A program made the position numbers and the translations under genes. DNA of 39,759 nucleotides from a virus, in IMG/VR virus record IMGVR_UViG_3300043775_001742, positions 1 to 39,759 of that record. One strand, written 5' to 3'. This document shows, in pieces, positions 7,187-15,218 of the stretch. Each line of letters starts with the position of its first letter. The first letter of the stretch is position 1. The notes under the pieces were generated by a model. That model was given only the letters and a program-made list of their open reading frames with translations. It searched no databases and was not told where the DNA came from.

Positions 7187-8082
7187 GCTACACGCCAATC
7201 GATCTTTCAAGTTTGCCAGCGCCGAAAGTGATCGAAGGCCTGCACTACGTCGCAATTTTGCAGGAAATGGTGGACGACCTCAAAGCCCGCAATCCCGCAT
7301 TCACGGCCATCGTGGAAAGCGACCCCGCCTTTAAAATTCTGGAAGTTTGCGCCTACCGCGAAATGCTCATCCGGCAGCGCGTCAACGATGCCGCCCGTGG
7401 CGTCATGCTCGCCTACGCGACCGGCAGCGACCTCGACCAACTCGGAGCGCTCTTCGGCACAACCCGCAAAGTTCTCGTTCCAGCCGCCCCGACTGCGATC
7501 CCGCCGCGCTTGGCCGTCATGGAAACGGACACCGATTTCCGCTATCGCGTCACACTCGCCCTTGAGGGCTTGAGCACCGCCGGCCCGGAAGGAAGCTATC
7601 TTTACCACGCGCTCAAAGTGGCTGGAGTCAAACACGCGACTATCGTCGGCCCTCCTACCGTCTCCCCCGGCAATGTCCTCGTGACCGTCCTCGGCCTCAC
7701 AGGTAACGGCGCACCCTCGGCAACCGTTGTCAGCAATGTATCACTGGCACTCAACGCCGAAAGCGTCCGCCCGCTAACCGATGCCGTGACCGTGCAAGGC
7801 GCATCGATCCAGAACTACACGATCACCGCGACCATTTTCACTTTCCCCGGCCCTGACTCGTCAGTGGTCATGGCCGAAGCCCAAGCCAGCGCCCAAGAAT
7901 TCGCAACGCAGAATCACAAAGTCGGCAACGACATCAACATCTCCGCGATCTACGCAGCACTGCATGTGGACGGCGTGCAAAAAGTCAACCTTGCCGCCCC
8001 CACGGCCAACATCGTCTGCGACCACACGCAAGCCCCCTTCTGCACCGCGATCAATCTGACATACGGAGGCTTGAGCCAGTAA
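7183..8082 (+). CDS. J: Baseplate assembly protein J
   Basis: The 299-residue product matches P2 gpJ: IDLSSLPAPKVIEGLHYVAILQEM at the start, DPAFKILEVCAYREMLIRQRVNDAA, the 'A.G..LD.LG...G..R' segment (YATGSDLDQLGALFGTTRKVL), FRYRVTLALEGLSTAGPEGSY, and a C-terminal beta domain with VQKVNLAAP. gpJ is the outer baseplate wedge protein related to T4 gp6. It overlaps W by ATGA and is followed after one base by gene I. Its last 33 bp are part of the duplicated segment. Confidence 0.93.
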   Translation: MSYTPIDLSSLPAPKVIEGLHYVAILQEMVDDLKARNPAFTAIVESDPAFKILEVCAYREMLIRQRVNDAARGVMLAYATGSDLDQLGALFGTTRKVLVPAAPTAIPPRLAVMETDTDFRYRVTLALEGLSTAGPEGSYLYHALKVAGVKHATIVGPPTVSPGNVLVTVLGLTGNGAPSATVVSNVSLALNAESVRPLTDAVTVQGASIQNYTITATIFTFPGPDSSVVMAEAQASAQEFATQNHKVGNDINISAIYAALHVDGVQKVNLAAPTANIVCDHTQAPFCTAINLTYGGLSQ

Positions 8083-8323
8083 AATGAGCCGCTCGATTTA
8101 CCAATATCTGTCAGACCAAGACGGCCTCTTTTGGTATTACGGGCAGGCTCCAGACGCCGCCGCCGTCACGGATTTACTCTGGAATATCCTGCGGCACGAA
8201 TACAGCTCGTCCGGCGAGCTTGTCGAGACCCGCGTCGCTCTCAACACCTCGTGGGAGCAACGCACAAACGCCGATTACCAAATCCCTTCGACGGAAACGG
8301 AGCCAATCGCCCCCGACCTCTCG
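8050..8323 (+). repeat. 274-bp direct duplication, copy B (native gene I start)
   Basis: This is the copy in its expected context: the end of J and the first 80 codons of I, continuous with the rest of gpI. It is therefore the likely source of copy A at 6577-6850. Confidence 0.9.
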
Positions 8324-8854
8324 CTGCGCGACCTGCTTCCTTCCAACGCGACAGCGCCAGAGCGATCCCTTTCTCTCGCCACCGCCCGCCTCGGCTCAAT
8401 CGACACCCCCATCCGCTCACTCTGGAATCCCGACACCTGCCCGGAGGAGCTCCTGCCATGGTTAGCCTGGGCGACATCCGTCGACGAGTGGGATGCCAAC
8501 TGGACGACCGCAACCAAGCGAAATGTCATCAAGAACTCTGCCGAGATTCACCGCAAAAAAGGCACCGTCGCCGCTGTCAAAACACTCCTCGACTCATTCG
8601 GCATCGCGCTGCAACTCAGCGAGTGGTGGCAGACCACGCCAAAAGGCACCCCCCACACTTTCGGCATCGCCCTCGGCTGGCTCCAAACCCCCGCCGAAGT
8701 GCAGGACTCGATCAGCAAAGCAGTCTCTGCCGTCAAACCCGTGCGCAGTTCGTTCACCCTATCAGCCCTCGAATCCTTCGTCGGCAGCGTGAACATCGTC
8801 GGCATCTGCCGCCCCGCCACATTCAACCGCCTCGATTGCGCAGCCACCTACTAA
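8084..8854 (+). CDS. I: Tail protein I (baseplate)
   Basis: The 256-residue protein has an N-terminal extension shared with the chimeric W gene and then the gpI signature: SLRDLLPSNATAPERSLSLATARL, PIRSLWNPDTCPEELLPWLAWATSVDEWD, NSAEIHRKKGTVAAVKTLLDSFG. The 'LLPWLAW..SVD.WD' and 'H..KGT..A' motifs are typical of P2 gpI, which links wedges to tail fibers. The N-terminal part (about 80 residues) is longer than in P2. It lies between J and H as in P2. Confidence 0.92.
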   Translation: MSRSIYQYLSDQDGLFWYYGQAPDAAAVTDLLWNILRHEYSSSGELVETRVALNTSWEQRTNADYQIPSTETEPIAPDLSLRDLLPSNATAPERSLSLATARLGSIDTPIRSLWNPDTCPEELLPWLAWATSVDEWDANWTTATKRNVIKNSAEIHRKKGTVAAVKTLLDSFGIALQLSEWWQTTPKGTPHTFGIALGWLQTPAEVQDSISKAVSAVKPVRSSFTLSALESFVGSVNIVGICRPATFNRLDCAATY

Positions 8855-8860
8855 CCCATC

Positions 8861-10438
8861 ATGGCCCTTCAATTCATCATCACCGACGCAGGCCGCGCCG
8901 CCATCGCCCAAGTTGGCGGGGCCATCGGCCCTGTAACACTCACAAAAATCGCCATCGGCAGCGCAGGCTACACGCCCACAGCCAGCCGCACATCGCTTCA
9001 AACAGAGATCAAACGGTTCGATCCAAGCGGAAGCAGCGTGCCAGTGCCGGGAACGATCCACATGACCGCGCAGGACGATTCCGCAGACTCCTACTCGGTC
9101 AAAGAAATCGGCCTTTACACAAACAACAATGTCCTGTTCGCCATCTGCTCGCAACCAGGCGTGATCCTCACCAAAGGGAGCACGGCATCGGCACTCTTCG
9201 CACTGGATTTTGTGATGACCAATGTGCCAGCGGGAACGGTTGTCGTCGGAGACGCAGGATTTTCCTACGCACAAGCCAACGAAACCCGTCTCGGCGTGCT
9301 TGCCATCGCTACCACAGCGGAGGCGCAGGCAGGAACAATAGACACCAAAATCATCACGCCGCTCAAGCTGGCGCAGGTCACCGCCACAGAATCCCGCCGT
9401 GGCGTCATCGCGCTGGCAACAACAGCCGAGGCGCAAGCTCTCGCGCCCGACGCAACCAAGGCGCTCACCGTTGCCCGGCTCGTGGATCGAACGGCGACAA
9501 CTGGTCGCGCTGGGGTGGTCGCGCTGGCAAGCAACGCCGAAACCCAGACAGGAACGGACGCAAACAAAGCGGTCACTCCTGCATCATTGGCTAGTCGCAC
9601 GGCCACAGACGCACGGGCAGGAATCGTGGAGTTAGCAACAAACGCCGAGACGCAGGCGGGAACAATTACAACTCTGGCCGTGACACCCGCTGGCCTCGCA
9701 AGTCGCATAGCAAGCACTGGACAAGCTGGGCTTGTAGCGCTCGCAACAATCGATCAAACGCAAACTGGAACGGACACCGGGCGCGCAGTGACCCCCGCAG
9801 GCCTCGCCAGTCGCACCGCCACAGACACACGCGCTGGCATTGTGGAGCTGGCGACAAATGTTGAAACCCAGACAGGAACGGACACAGCCCGTGCAGTCAC
9901 TCCTGCCGGCCTCGCCAGCGCAGCCGCTCTCTTTGTCCCTCCCGGCGCAGTCCTGCCATTTGCCATGAATGTCGTGCCATCGGGCTGGCTCGCTGCAAAT
10001 GGCGCGGCGGTTTCAAGGGCATTATACCCCGCACTTTTTGCCGCCATCGGCACGCTCTACGGAGTCGGAGACGGCAGCACAACCTTCAATGTGCCAGACC
10101 TGCGCGGATACTTCGTGCGTGGCAGTGGGACAAATGCGGACGGCACGGCAGCGGGAACGTTTGGAACGAAGCAGGCGGACGATTTTAAGAGTCACAAACA
10201 CCCTGCAACAAACTCGTCCGATGGCGAGCATAAGCATACTTACAACTCCCACTCCGCAACCTTTAATTTGCAGGGCGGAAGCTCTGGCGGCGCTGTGCAG
10301 AACATTATGCGTAACCCTGACTCAAACGGGCAAACTAGCACCGTTGGAAACCACAGCCACACAATTACCATGACAGAAACAGGCGGCACCGAAACCCGCC
10401 CCAAAAACATCGCCCTCCTCTACTGCATCAAATTCTAA
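8861..10438 (+). CDS. H: Tail fiber protein H-like with collar domain
   Basis: The 525-residue fiber starts with the DUF3751-like attachment domain (FIITDAGRAAIAQVGGAIGPVTLTKIAIGSAGY, SVKEIGLYTNNNVLFAI), about residues 1-145. The shaft (about 150-355) holds repeated units of the kind 'ATDARAGIVELATNAETQAG' and 'AVTPAGLASR'. The end is a phage tail collar domain (PSGWLAANGAAVSRALYPALF, VPDLRGYFVRGSG) and a His-rich tip (SHKHPATNSSDGEHKHTYN, NHSHTITMTETGGTETRPKN). It binds the host surface. No gpG-type fiber chaperone follows; the next gene is the sheath. Confidence 0.93.
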   Translation: MALQFIITDAGRAAIAQVGGAIGPVTLTKIAIGSAGYTPTASRTSLQTEIKRFDPSGSSVPVPGTIHMTAQDDSADSYSVKEIGLYTNNNVLFAICSQPGVILTKGSTASALFALDFVMTNVPAGTVVVGDAGFSYAQANETRLGVLAIATTAEAQAGTIDTKIITPLKLAQVTATESRRGVIALATTAEAQALAPDATKALTVARLVDRTATTGRAGVVALASNAETQTGTDANKAVTPASLASRTATDARAGIVELATNAETQAGTITTLAVTPAGLASRIASTGQAGLVALATIDQTQTGTDTGRAVTPAGLASRTATDTRAGIVELATNVETQTGTDTARAVTPAGLASAAALFVPPGAVLPFAMNVVPSGWLAANGAAVSRALYPALFAAIGTLYGVGDGSTTFNVPDLRGYFVRGSGTNADGTAAGTFGTKQADDFKSHKHPATNSSDGEHKHTYNSHSATFNLQGGSSGGAVQNIMRNPDSNGQTSTVGNHSHTITMTETGGTETRPKNIALLYCIKF

Positions 10439-10444
10439 GGAAGT

Positions 10445-10458
10445 CCCCGCAGAAGACA
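10445..10458 (+). repeat. Dispersed 14-mer CCCCGCAGAAGACA, copy 3
   Basis: An exact copy in the 74-bp gap between gene H and the sheath gene. The gap is otherwise A/C-rich (CCGCAAACCACTAAATCACC before the ATG) and contains no Shine-Dalgarno site or hairpin that I can see. Confidence 0.8.
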
Positions 10459-10512
10459 CCGCAACACGATCCCCGCACACTCTCACCCGCAACCGCAAAC
10501 CACTAAATCACC

Positions 10513-11619
10513 ATGTCAAATTTTCTCCACGGCGTCGAAGTCCAAGAAATCACAGGCGGGCCGCGCCCGATCAAAACCGTTTCCTCAAGCGTCATCGGCC
10601 TCGTAGGCACAGGCGCGACACACGTTGATTTCCCGCTGAATACGCCCGTCCTCGTCACCTCGCCCACGGGAGTCTCAACCAAGCTCGGCGCGACCAGCTA
10701 CCTCGGCAAGGCCATTGAGGCCATCTACGCACAGACCGGCGCGGTTGTCGTCGTCGTTCGCGTTGCAGCGGCAGCGGATGTCGCTGGCAGCTCCAGTCTG
10801 CTCACAGGCGTCCACGCCCTGCGCAAAGCGCAGGCAGAACTCAATGTCACGCCTCGCCTCATCGTTGCTGAAGGCGCTTACGAAACGACCACGATTGACG
10901 ATGTAAAACTCGTCGCCTCCGCTCTCCGTGCGGTTGCCATCGCTGGACTCGTTTCAAGCGTTGCCGCAATCGACACCGCCACCGAAGCCTCCGCATGGGT
11001 CACAGCAAACGGCAACGACCGCATCTATGGCATCTGGCCAGCCGTCAACGGCGGCGGAGACCCCGCGCCATATGTGGCAGGCGTCATGGCTCGCATCGAT
11101 AACGAGCGTGGCTTTTGGTGGTCACCCTCCAACAACGAAGTTTCCGGCATCGAGAAGATCGACAAAGCCGTTGATTTCGTCCTCGGTGACACCTCCTCGC
11201 TGGCCAATGTGCTCAACCTCGGCAATGTCGCCACCTTCATCCGCAGCGGTGGCTTCCGCCTCTGGGGCAACCAGACCGGATCGACCGATGCAAAATACCA
11301 ATTCGTCAATGTTCGCCGCACAGCCGACCTCATTTTCGACAGCCTGCAACGCGCCCACCTCTGGGCAGTGGATCGCCTCATCTCGAAAACATACCTCGAA
11401 GATGTCACCGAGTCCGTCAACGCCTACCTCGCGAGCCTCAAAAACCAAGGCGCAATCCTCGGCGGCAAATGCTGGGCAGACCCAGATTTAAACACCCCGG
11501 CAAACATCCAACTCGGAAAGGTGTTTTTCAACTTCGACTTCACACCGCCTTACCCAGCCGAGCACATCACTTTCCGAGGCGAACTGACCAACGAATACCT
11601 CAAAGAAATCCTCAACTAA
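10513..11619 (+). CDS. FI: Contractile tail sheath protein FI
   Basis: The 368-residue protein opens FLHGVEVQEITGGPRPIKTVSSSVIGLVGTGA, the hallmark of P2-type sheath proteins ('HGVeV.Ei..G.RPI..v.ssVIG.vGTA'). Later motifs include TPVLVTSPTGVSTKLGATSY, NERGFWWSPSNNEVSGI, FRLWGNQTGS, and the C-terminal VFFNFDFTPPYPAEHITFRG followed by NEYLKEIL. The sheath contracts to drive the tube through the envelope. The C-terminal domain is the conserved inner part that hooks to the tube; length is close to P2 FI. Confidence 0.95.
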   Translation: MSNFLHGVEVQEITGGPRPIKTVSSSVIGLVGTGATHVDFPLNTPVLVTSPTGVSTKLGATSYLGKAIEAIYAQTGAVVVVVRVAAAADVAGSSSLLTGVHALRKAQAELNVTPRLIVAEGAYETTTIDDVKLVASALRAVAIAGLVSSVAAIDTATEASAWVTANGNDRIYGIWPAVNGGGDPAPYVAGVMARIDNERGFWWSPSNNEVSGIEKIDKAVDFVLGDTSSLANVLNLGNVATFIRSGGFRLWGNQTGSTDAKYQFVNVRRTADLIFDSLQRAHLWAVDRLISKTYLEDVTESVNAYLASLKNQGAILGGKCWADPDLNTPANIQLGKVFFNFDFTPPYPAEHITFRGELTNEYLKEILN

Positions 11620-11628
11620 AAAAAGACC

Positions 11629-12138
11629 ATGGCAACCGCATCGAACATCCTCAAAAACTTCAACCTCTACGTTGACGGGCGCGGCTTCGCAGGCGTCGTC
11701 GACGAGCTGCAACTTCCGACCCTCGGCCTCGTAGTCGAAGATTTCCGCGCTGGCGGAATGGACGCAAGCGTGGCCGTGGAAATGGGCCAGGAGAAACTGG
11801 AAGCCTCCTTCGTGCTCTCAGGCTACGAGGAAAATGTCCTCAACCTCTGGGGCATGGGACAAGGCCAGACCGTGCCACTCGTGGCCCGTGGCGCTCTCGA
11901 AAGCCTCGACGGCTCAGTGACGCCCGTGGTCGTTTACATGAACGGCACAATCCGCACGATGGAACCCGGCGCGTGGAAGGCTGGCGAGAAATCAACCATC
12001 AGTTTCACGATGGACCTTCGCAGCTACAAATACACCCAAGCAGGCCGGACCATCAACGACATCGATGTTCCAAACATGGTTCGCATCGTGAACGGCACAG
12101 ACCGCCTCGCAGCCCAGCGCAACGCCATCGGCATCTAA
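11629..12138 (+). CDS. FII: Tail tube protein FII
   Basis: This 169-residue protein matches P2 FII: NILKNFNLYVDGRGFAGVVDELQLPTL near the start, FRAGGMDASVAVEMGQEKLEASFVLSGY, and SFTMDLRSYKYTQAGRTINDIDVPNMVRI at the end. It forms the inner tube of the contractile tail, in direct contact with the sheath. It follows the sheath gene by 9 bp, and the upstream sequence AAAAAAAGACC lacks a Shine-Dalgarno site. Confidence 0.95.
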   Translation: MATASNILKNFNLYVDGRGFAGVVDELQLPTLGLVVEDFRAGGMDASVAVEMGQEKLEASFVLSGYEENVLNLWGMGQGQTVPLVARGALESLDGSVTPVVVYMNGTIRTMEPGAWKAGEKSTISFTMDLRSYKYTQAGRTINDIDVPNMVRIVNGTDRLAAQRNAIGI

Positions 12139-12150
12139 TCCAGCGCAAAA

Positions 12151-12414
12151 ATGGCGAGCAAAAAATCCACCGTCGAAATCGAACTCGATTTCCCGATCAA
12201 AATTGAAGGCATCGAATGCCGGCGCCTCACCCTCCGCAGGCCGAAGGTTGGCGACATGCTGGCGGCTGAAGAAGGAAGCAAAGGACAGAGTGAACAAGAG
12301 ACAGAGATTCTCGCCTTCGCCAACCTCTGCATGGTGACTCCGGTCGAAATCCGCGACCTCGACCTCGGCGATTACAAGAAGCTGCAGAAAGCCTTTTCCG
12401 GTTTTTTAGGCTGA
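12151..12414 (+). CDS. E: Tail assembly chaperone E
   Basis: The 87-residue product (KSTVEIELDFPIKIEGIECR, LTLRRPKVGDMLAAEE, then AFANLCMVTPVEIRDLDLGDY and KKLQKAFSGFLG) matches the P2 gpE/TAC-7 chaperone family that coats the tape measure during tail assembly. It ends at TGA 12412-12414, just after a slippery heptamer at 12402-12408. A -1 shift there gives the longer E+E' form. It lies between tube and tape measure genes, as in nearly all P2-like phages. Confidence 0.92.
   Translation: MASKKSTVEIELDFPIKIEGIECRRLTLRRPKVGDMLAAEEGSKGQSEQETEILAFANLCMVTPVEIRDLDLGDYKKLQKAFSGFLG
12402..12408 (+). promoter_or_regulatory. Programmed -1 frameshift site T TTT TTA
   Basis: In the E frame the heptamer reads T TTT TTA (codons GGT TTT TTA GGC TGA). 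After a -1 slip the ribosome reads TTT TTT AGG CTG ACG and stays open to TAA at 12534. The sequence is the classical X XXY YYZ form and sits where P2-like E/E' genes shift. GC-rich sequence follows, which could fold, but I did not define a structure. Confidence 0.88.
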
Positions 12415-12536
12415 CGCGGGAGGACGCCATGCGCGGCACTCTCGCACTGGCCAGTCACACCGGATGGAGCCTCGCAGAGATCAGCGCAATGACCGCCGAG
12501 GAGCTTGTGGACTGGTGCGGGAAACTTCCTAAATAA
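12408..12536 (+). CDS. E' extension made by -1 frameshift
   Basis: The -1 frame adds about 42 residues to the first 86 of E, giving an E+E' protein of about 128 residues. The added part reads LTREDAMRGTLALASHTGW, then SLAEISAMTAEELVDWCGKLPK, which has the 'dlW..t..El..w' style ending typical of E' proteins. An internal ATG at 12429 exists, but separate translation is not needed to explain the conservation. The extension ends two bases before the tape measure start. Confidence 0.85.
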   Translation, partial: RLTREDAMRGTLALASHTGWSLAEISAMTAEELVDWCGKLPK

Positions 12537-12538
12537 TC

Positions 12539-14551
12539 ATGGCCACCGAGAAAAAATTCAAAGCGACAATCGAGATCGGCGGGGCCGTTGCTGGCTCGCT
12601 GAAATCGTCGTTTGCCGCCGTAACGGGAAACACCAAGATTCTCGGATCGGCGCTCTCTAAGCTGACCTCCCAGCAAAAGAAGCTCGAAAGTTTCAACTCA
12701 TCACAACTGCGAATCGGCGAGACGCAAAAAAAGCTGATGCAGGCGATGAAAGCTGGTGACACCTCCGGCGTGGAGCGCCTTCGCAAATCGCTCGATACGC
12801 AACGCCAATCGCTCGCAAAACTTGGCGAGGAACTCAAGAAGGCCAAGATCAACACAAATGACCTGTCCGGCGAAATGGAACGCCTCGGCAGGAAGGCGGA
12901 CGCGACCAAAAAAGTCATGGACTCATGGGGCAAGATCAAACCCATCGGCGACAACTTTCAGACCGTCCTCAAGCGCACCGCAGGCGGATTCGTCGCCATC
13001 GGCGCAGCAGCCGCAGGAGCCAGTGCCGCCGTGTGGAAACTCGGAACGGGCTTTGGTAACTTCGCCGACTCCGCAGCCGAAGGAGCGGCAACACTCGGCA
13101 CTGATGCAAACTTCCTCCTCTCCGTGCGCTACGCCGCGAGCCAAGTCGGAGCCTCCGCCGAAATGGCCGACAAGGCGCTTTCAGAAATGAACATCCGCCT
13201 TGTGGATGCTGGCGAGGACGGCAACAAGACCGGCGAGGCACTCAGCGAGCTTGGTCTAAACATCGGCAAGCTCCAAAAGATGGACCCCGCCTCGCAGTTT
13301 GCCACCATCTCGCAGGCGTTCAGCAAATACACTGGCAGCGTAAACAAAGCCAAAATCGCCACAGACATCTTCGGCAAGGCAGGGCGCAAAATCCCGAACC
13401 TCCTAAACCTCGGCAAGGAAGGACTGCAAGGATACGCGCAAGCCGCGCAAGATGCCGGATACCTCCTCAGCGATTCCGACATGCTCATGGGCGATGCGTT
13501 CGATGAGGCAATGGGCCAATTCAACCTCGCCCTGCAAGGCTCACAAAACATCATCGGGCGCGAACTCCTGCCCGTCCTGACCGAGCTGATGACATCGCTT
13601 GGTTCATTCATCCGCGAAAACGCCCCAAACATCAAAGCCGTGGCGCAAGAGTTTGGCGGCTGGCTCAAAACCAACGGCCCCATCATCGGCACACAGATCC
13701 GCGACATGGCAAAGAGCCTGGTCGAAATGGGCAAGGCCGCTTGGCCATTTATCGAGTCGGTGGGCGGCGTCAAAACCGTGCTAATAGGAATAGGAACGAT
13801 TGCCTTCGCACCAGCAATCGCCGCAGTTGTCTCGCTTGGTGCATCCATCGTCACGGCCCTGATTTCAGTCGTTTCCCTCACAACCGGACTCTGGGGCATG
13901 GCCGCAGCCGCAGCAGGCGGAAGCGCAGCACTCCTGCCAATCATCGGCACGGTTGCCGTTGTCGCCGCTGGCGTGGTCGCCCTCGGCTTTGCGGTCAAGC
14001 ATGTCTCTGACAACTGGGACACATGGGCATGGGCGCTAAACGAGGCATGGACAGCCACCACAGGCTTCATTTCAAACATGGGCAGCGCAATCGGTGAATG
14101 GGTCAACAATACCACCATGGCCATCGCGGACATGGGAACGAGCATCTACAACTCAATCGCAGGAGCCTTCGACCGGCTCACAGGCAAAATCGGTGCGTGG
14201 TTCTCCTGGGTTCGTGAAAAATTCGTTGGCCTCGGAAGCTCGATCAAAGGCGTCTTCACCGGCGGCGACGGCCCCGCACCGATTGACGGCGCACGCGCAT
14301 CTGGTGGACCCGTGTCCGCTGGCAAAAACTACCTCGTCGGAGAGCGAGGCCCCGAAATCTTCTCGCCCTCCTCATCCGGGTCGATCATCCCCAACCACCG
14401 CGCAGGCGGGAGCGTGCGAAATGACAACCGCACGATCAACATCACCATCAACGCCAGCCCCGGCATGAACGAGCGCACGCTTGCCGACCTCGTTCTCGCC
14501 CGCCTCGATGGACGCCAAGCCGCCCTTGCTGGTGGCGCACTCTACGACTAA
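12539..14551 (+). CDS. T: Tape measure protein T
   Basis: The 670-residue protein sets tail length. The N-terminal third is coiled coil (SSFAAVTGNTKILGSALSKL, SQQKKLESFNSSQLRIGETQ, RLRKSLDTQRQSLAKLGEE). A phage-related minor tail core follows (AAEGAATLGTDANFLLSVRY, GKAGRKIPNLLNLGKEGLQG). Two or three hydrophobic stretches lie near residues 415-485 (TVLIGIGTIAFAPAIAAVVS and LLPIIGTVAVVAAGVVALGF). The C-terminus has the ASGGPVSAGKNYLVGERGPE motif common at tape-measure ends. At 670 residues it predicts a rather short tail, roughly 100 nm by the usual 0.15 nm per residue rule. Confidence 0.93.
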   Translation: MATEKKFKATIEIGGAVAGSLKSSFAAVTGNTKILGSALSKLTSQQKKLESFNSSQLRIGETQKKLMQAMKAGDTSGVERLRKSLDTQRQSLAKLGEELKKAKINTNDLSGEMERLGRKADATKKVMDSWGKIKPIGDNFQTVLKRTAGGFVAIGAAAAGASAAVWKLGTGFGNFADSAAEGAATLGTDANFLLSVRYAASQVGASAEMADKALSEMNIRLVDAGEDGNKTGEALSELGLNIGKLQKMDPASQFATISQAFSKYTGSVNKAKIATDIFGKAGRKIPNLLNLGKEGLQGYAQAAQDAGYLLSDSDMLMGDAFDEAMGQFNLALQGSQNIIGRELLPVLTELMTSLGSFIRENAPNIKAVAQEFGGWLKTNGPIIGTQIRDMAKSLVEMGKAAWPFIESVGGVKTVLIGIGTIAFAPAIAAVVSLGASIVTALISVVSLTTGLWGMAAAAAGGSAALLPIIGTVAVVAAGVVALGFAVKHVSDNWDTWAWALNEAWTATTGFISNMGSAIGEWVNNTTMAIADMGTSIYNSIAGAFDRLTGKIGAWFSWVREKFVGLGSSIKGVFTGGDGPAPIDGARASGGPVSAGKNYLVGERGPEIFSPSSSGSIIPNHRAGGSVRNDNRTINITINASPGMNERTLADLVLARLDGRQAALAGGALYD

Positions 14552-14553
14552 CC

Positions 14554-15003
14554 ATGGCCAACGACACCATGCTCGCCCTTGGCGCTTTCCGGTTCTCGAT
14601 TTCGACTGCCGCATATCAGCAGTTGGAACGGCAAAGCTCCTACAAATGGGAAGAAGTCGAACGATTCGGACAAGCCCCGTTGATGCAATACTGCGGATAC
14701 GACTCCGAAACCATCAGCCTGCAAGGAACGATCCTCCCCGAATACAAAGGCGGACTTGGCCAGATGTCGCAAATGCGCGTGCAAGCCTCCCTCGGAATCG
14801 CCCTGCCGCTCGTCACAGGAACGGGAAACTATTACGGCCTCTGGGTCGTCGAATCGATCAACGAGGCGCAGGAGGTTTTCTGGAGCAACGGAACGCCCCG
14901 CAAAATCGATTTTCAGATCAATTTGAAAAAATACGCCGAGGTAACGCTGAAGATCGGACCATTCAATGTCTCTGCCTCCGGGCTTTTAGGATCACTGCAA
15001 TGA
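14554..15003 (+). CDS. U: Tail protein U
   Basis: The 149-residue product matches P2 gpU: MLALGAFRFSISTAAYQQLE, ERQSSYKWEEVERFGQAPLM, QYCGYDSETISLQGTILPEY, and PRKIDFQINLKKY. gpU has a baseplate or tail completion role and always precedes X and D in this module. It starts two bases after T (CTAACC ATGG) and overlaps X by ATGA. Confidence 0.93.
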   Translation: MANDTMLALGAFRFSISTAAYQQLERQSSYKWEEVERFGQAPLMQYCGYDSETISLQGTILPEYKGGLGQMSQMRVQASLGIALPLVTGTGNYYGLWVVESINEAQEVFWSNGTPRKIDFQINLKKYAEVTLKIGPFNVSASGLLGSLQ

Positions 15004-15215
15004 ATGTCTACAAAACAAAGCAGGGTGACATGCTCGATGAGATTTGCCACCGGCATTACGGCAGCACCTACGGCCAACAGGTCGAAACCGTGCTCGAGGT
15101 CAACCGCTCTCTCCGCCTGGCTGAACAAGGCCCCTACCTCCCCGCTGGCATCCACATCGTCCTGCCCATCATCGAAGCGCCAAAAGCAAAAGAAACGGTC
15201 AGCCTTTTTTCGTAA
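15000..15215 (+). CDS. X: Tail protein X (LysM-like)
   Basis: The 71-residue protein (MNVYKTKQGDMLDEICHRHY, then VLEVNRSLRLAEQGPYLPAG and IHIVLPII) is a P2 gpX-like single LysM-type domain: 'GD.LD.Ic..hYG' then 'LP.G..I.LP'. It probably glues spike and hub. ATG 15000 overlaps the U stop codon, and the gene is separated from D by three bases. Confidence 0.9.
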   Translation: MNVYKTKQGDMLDEICHRHYGSTYGQQVETVLEVNRSLRLAEQGPYLPAGIHIVLPIIEAPKAKETVSLFS

Positions 15216-15218
15216 GGG

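Noticed and set aside
13129-14145. 338-codon minus-strand frame inside the tape measure
   Set aside because: Shadow of a certain + strand gene; low-complexity Ser/Ala/Pro composition.
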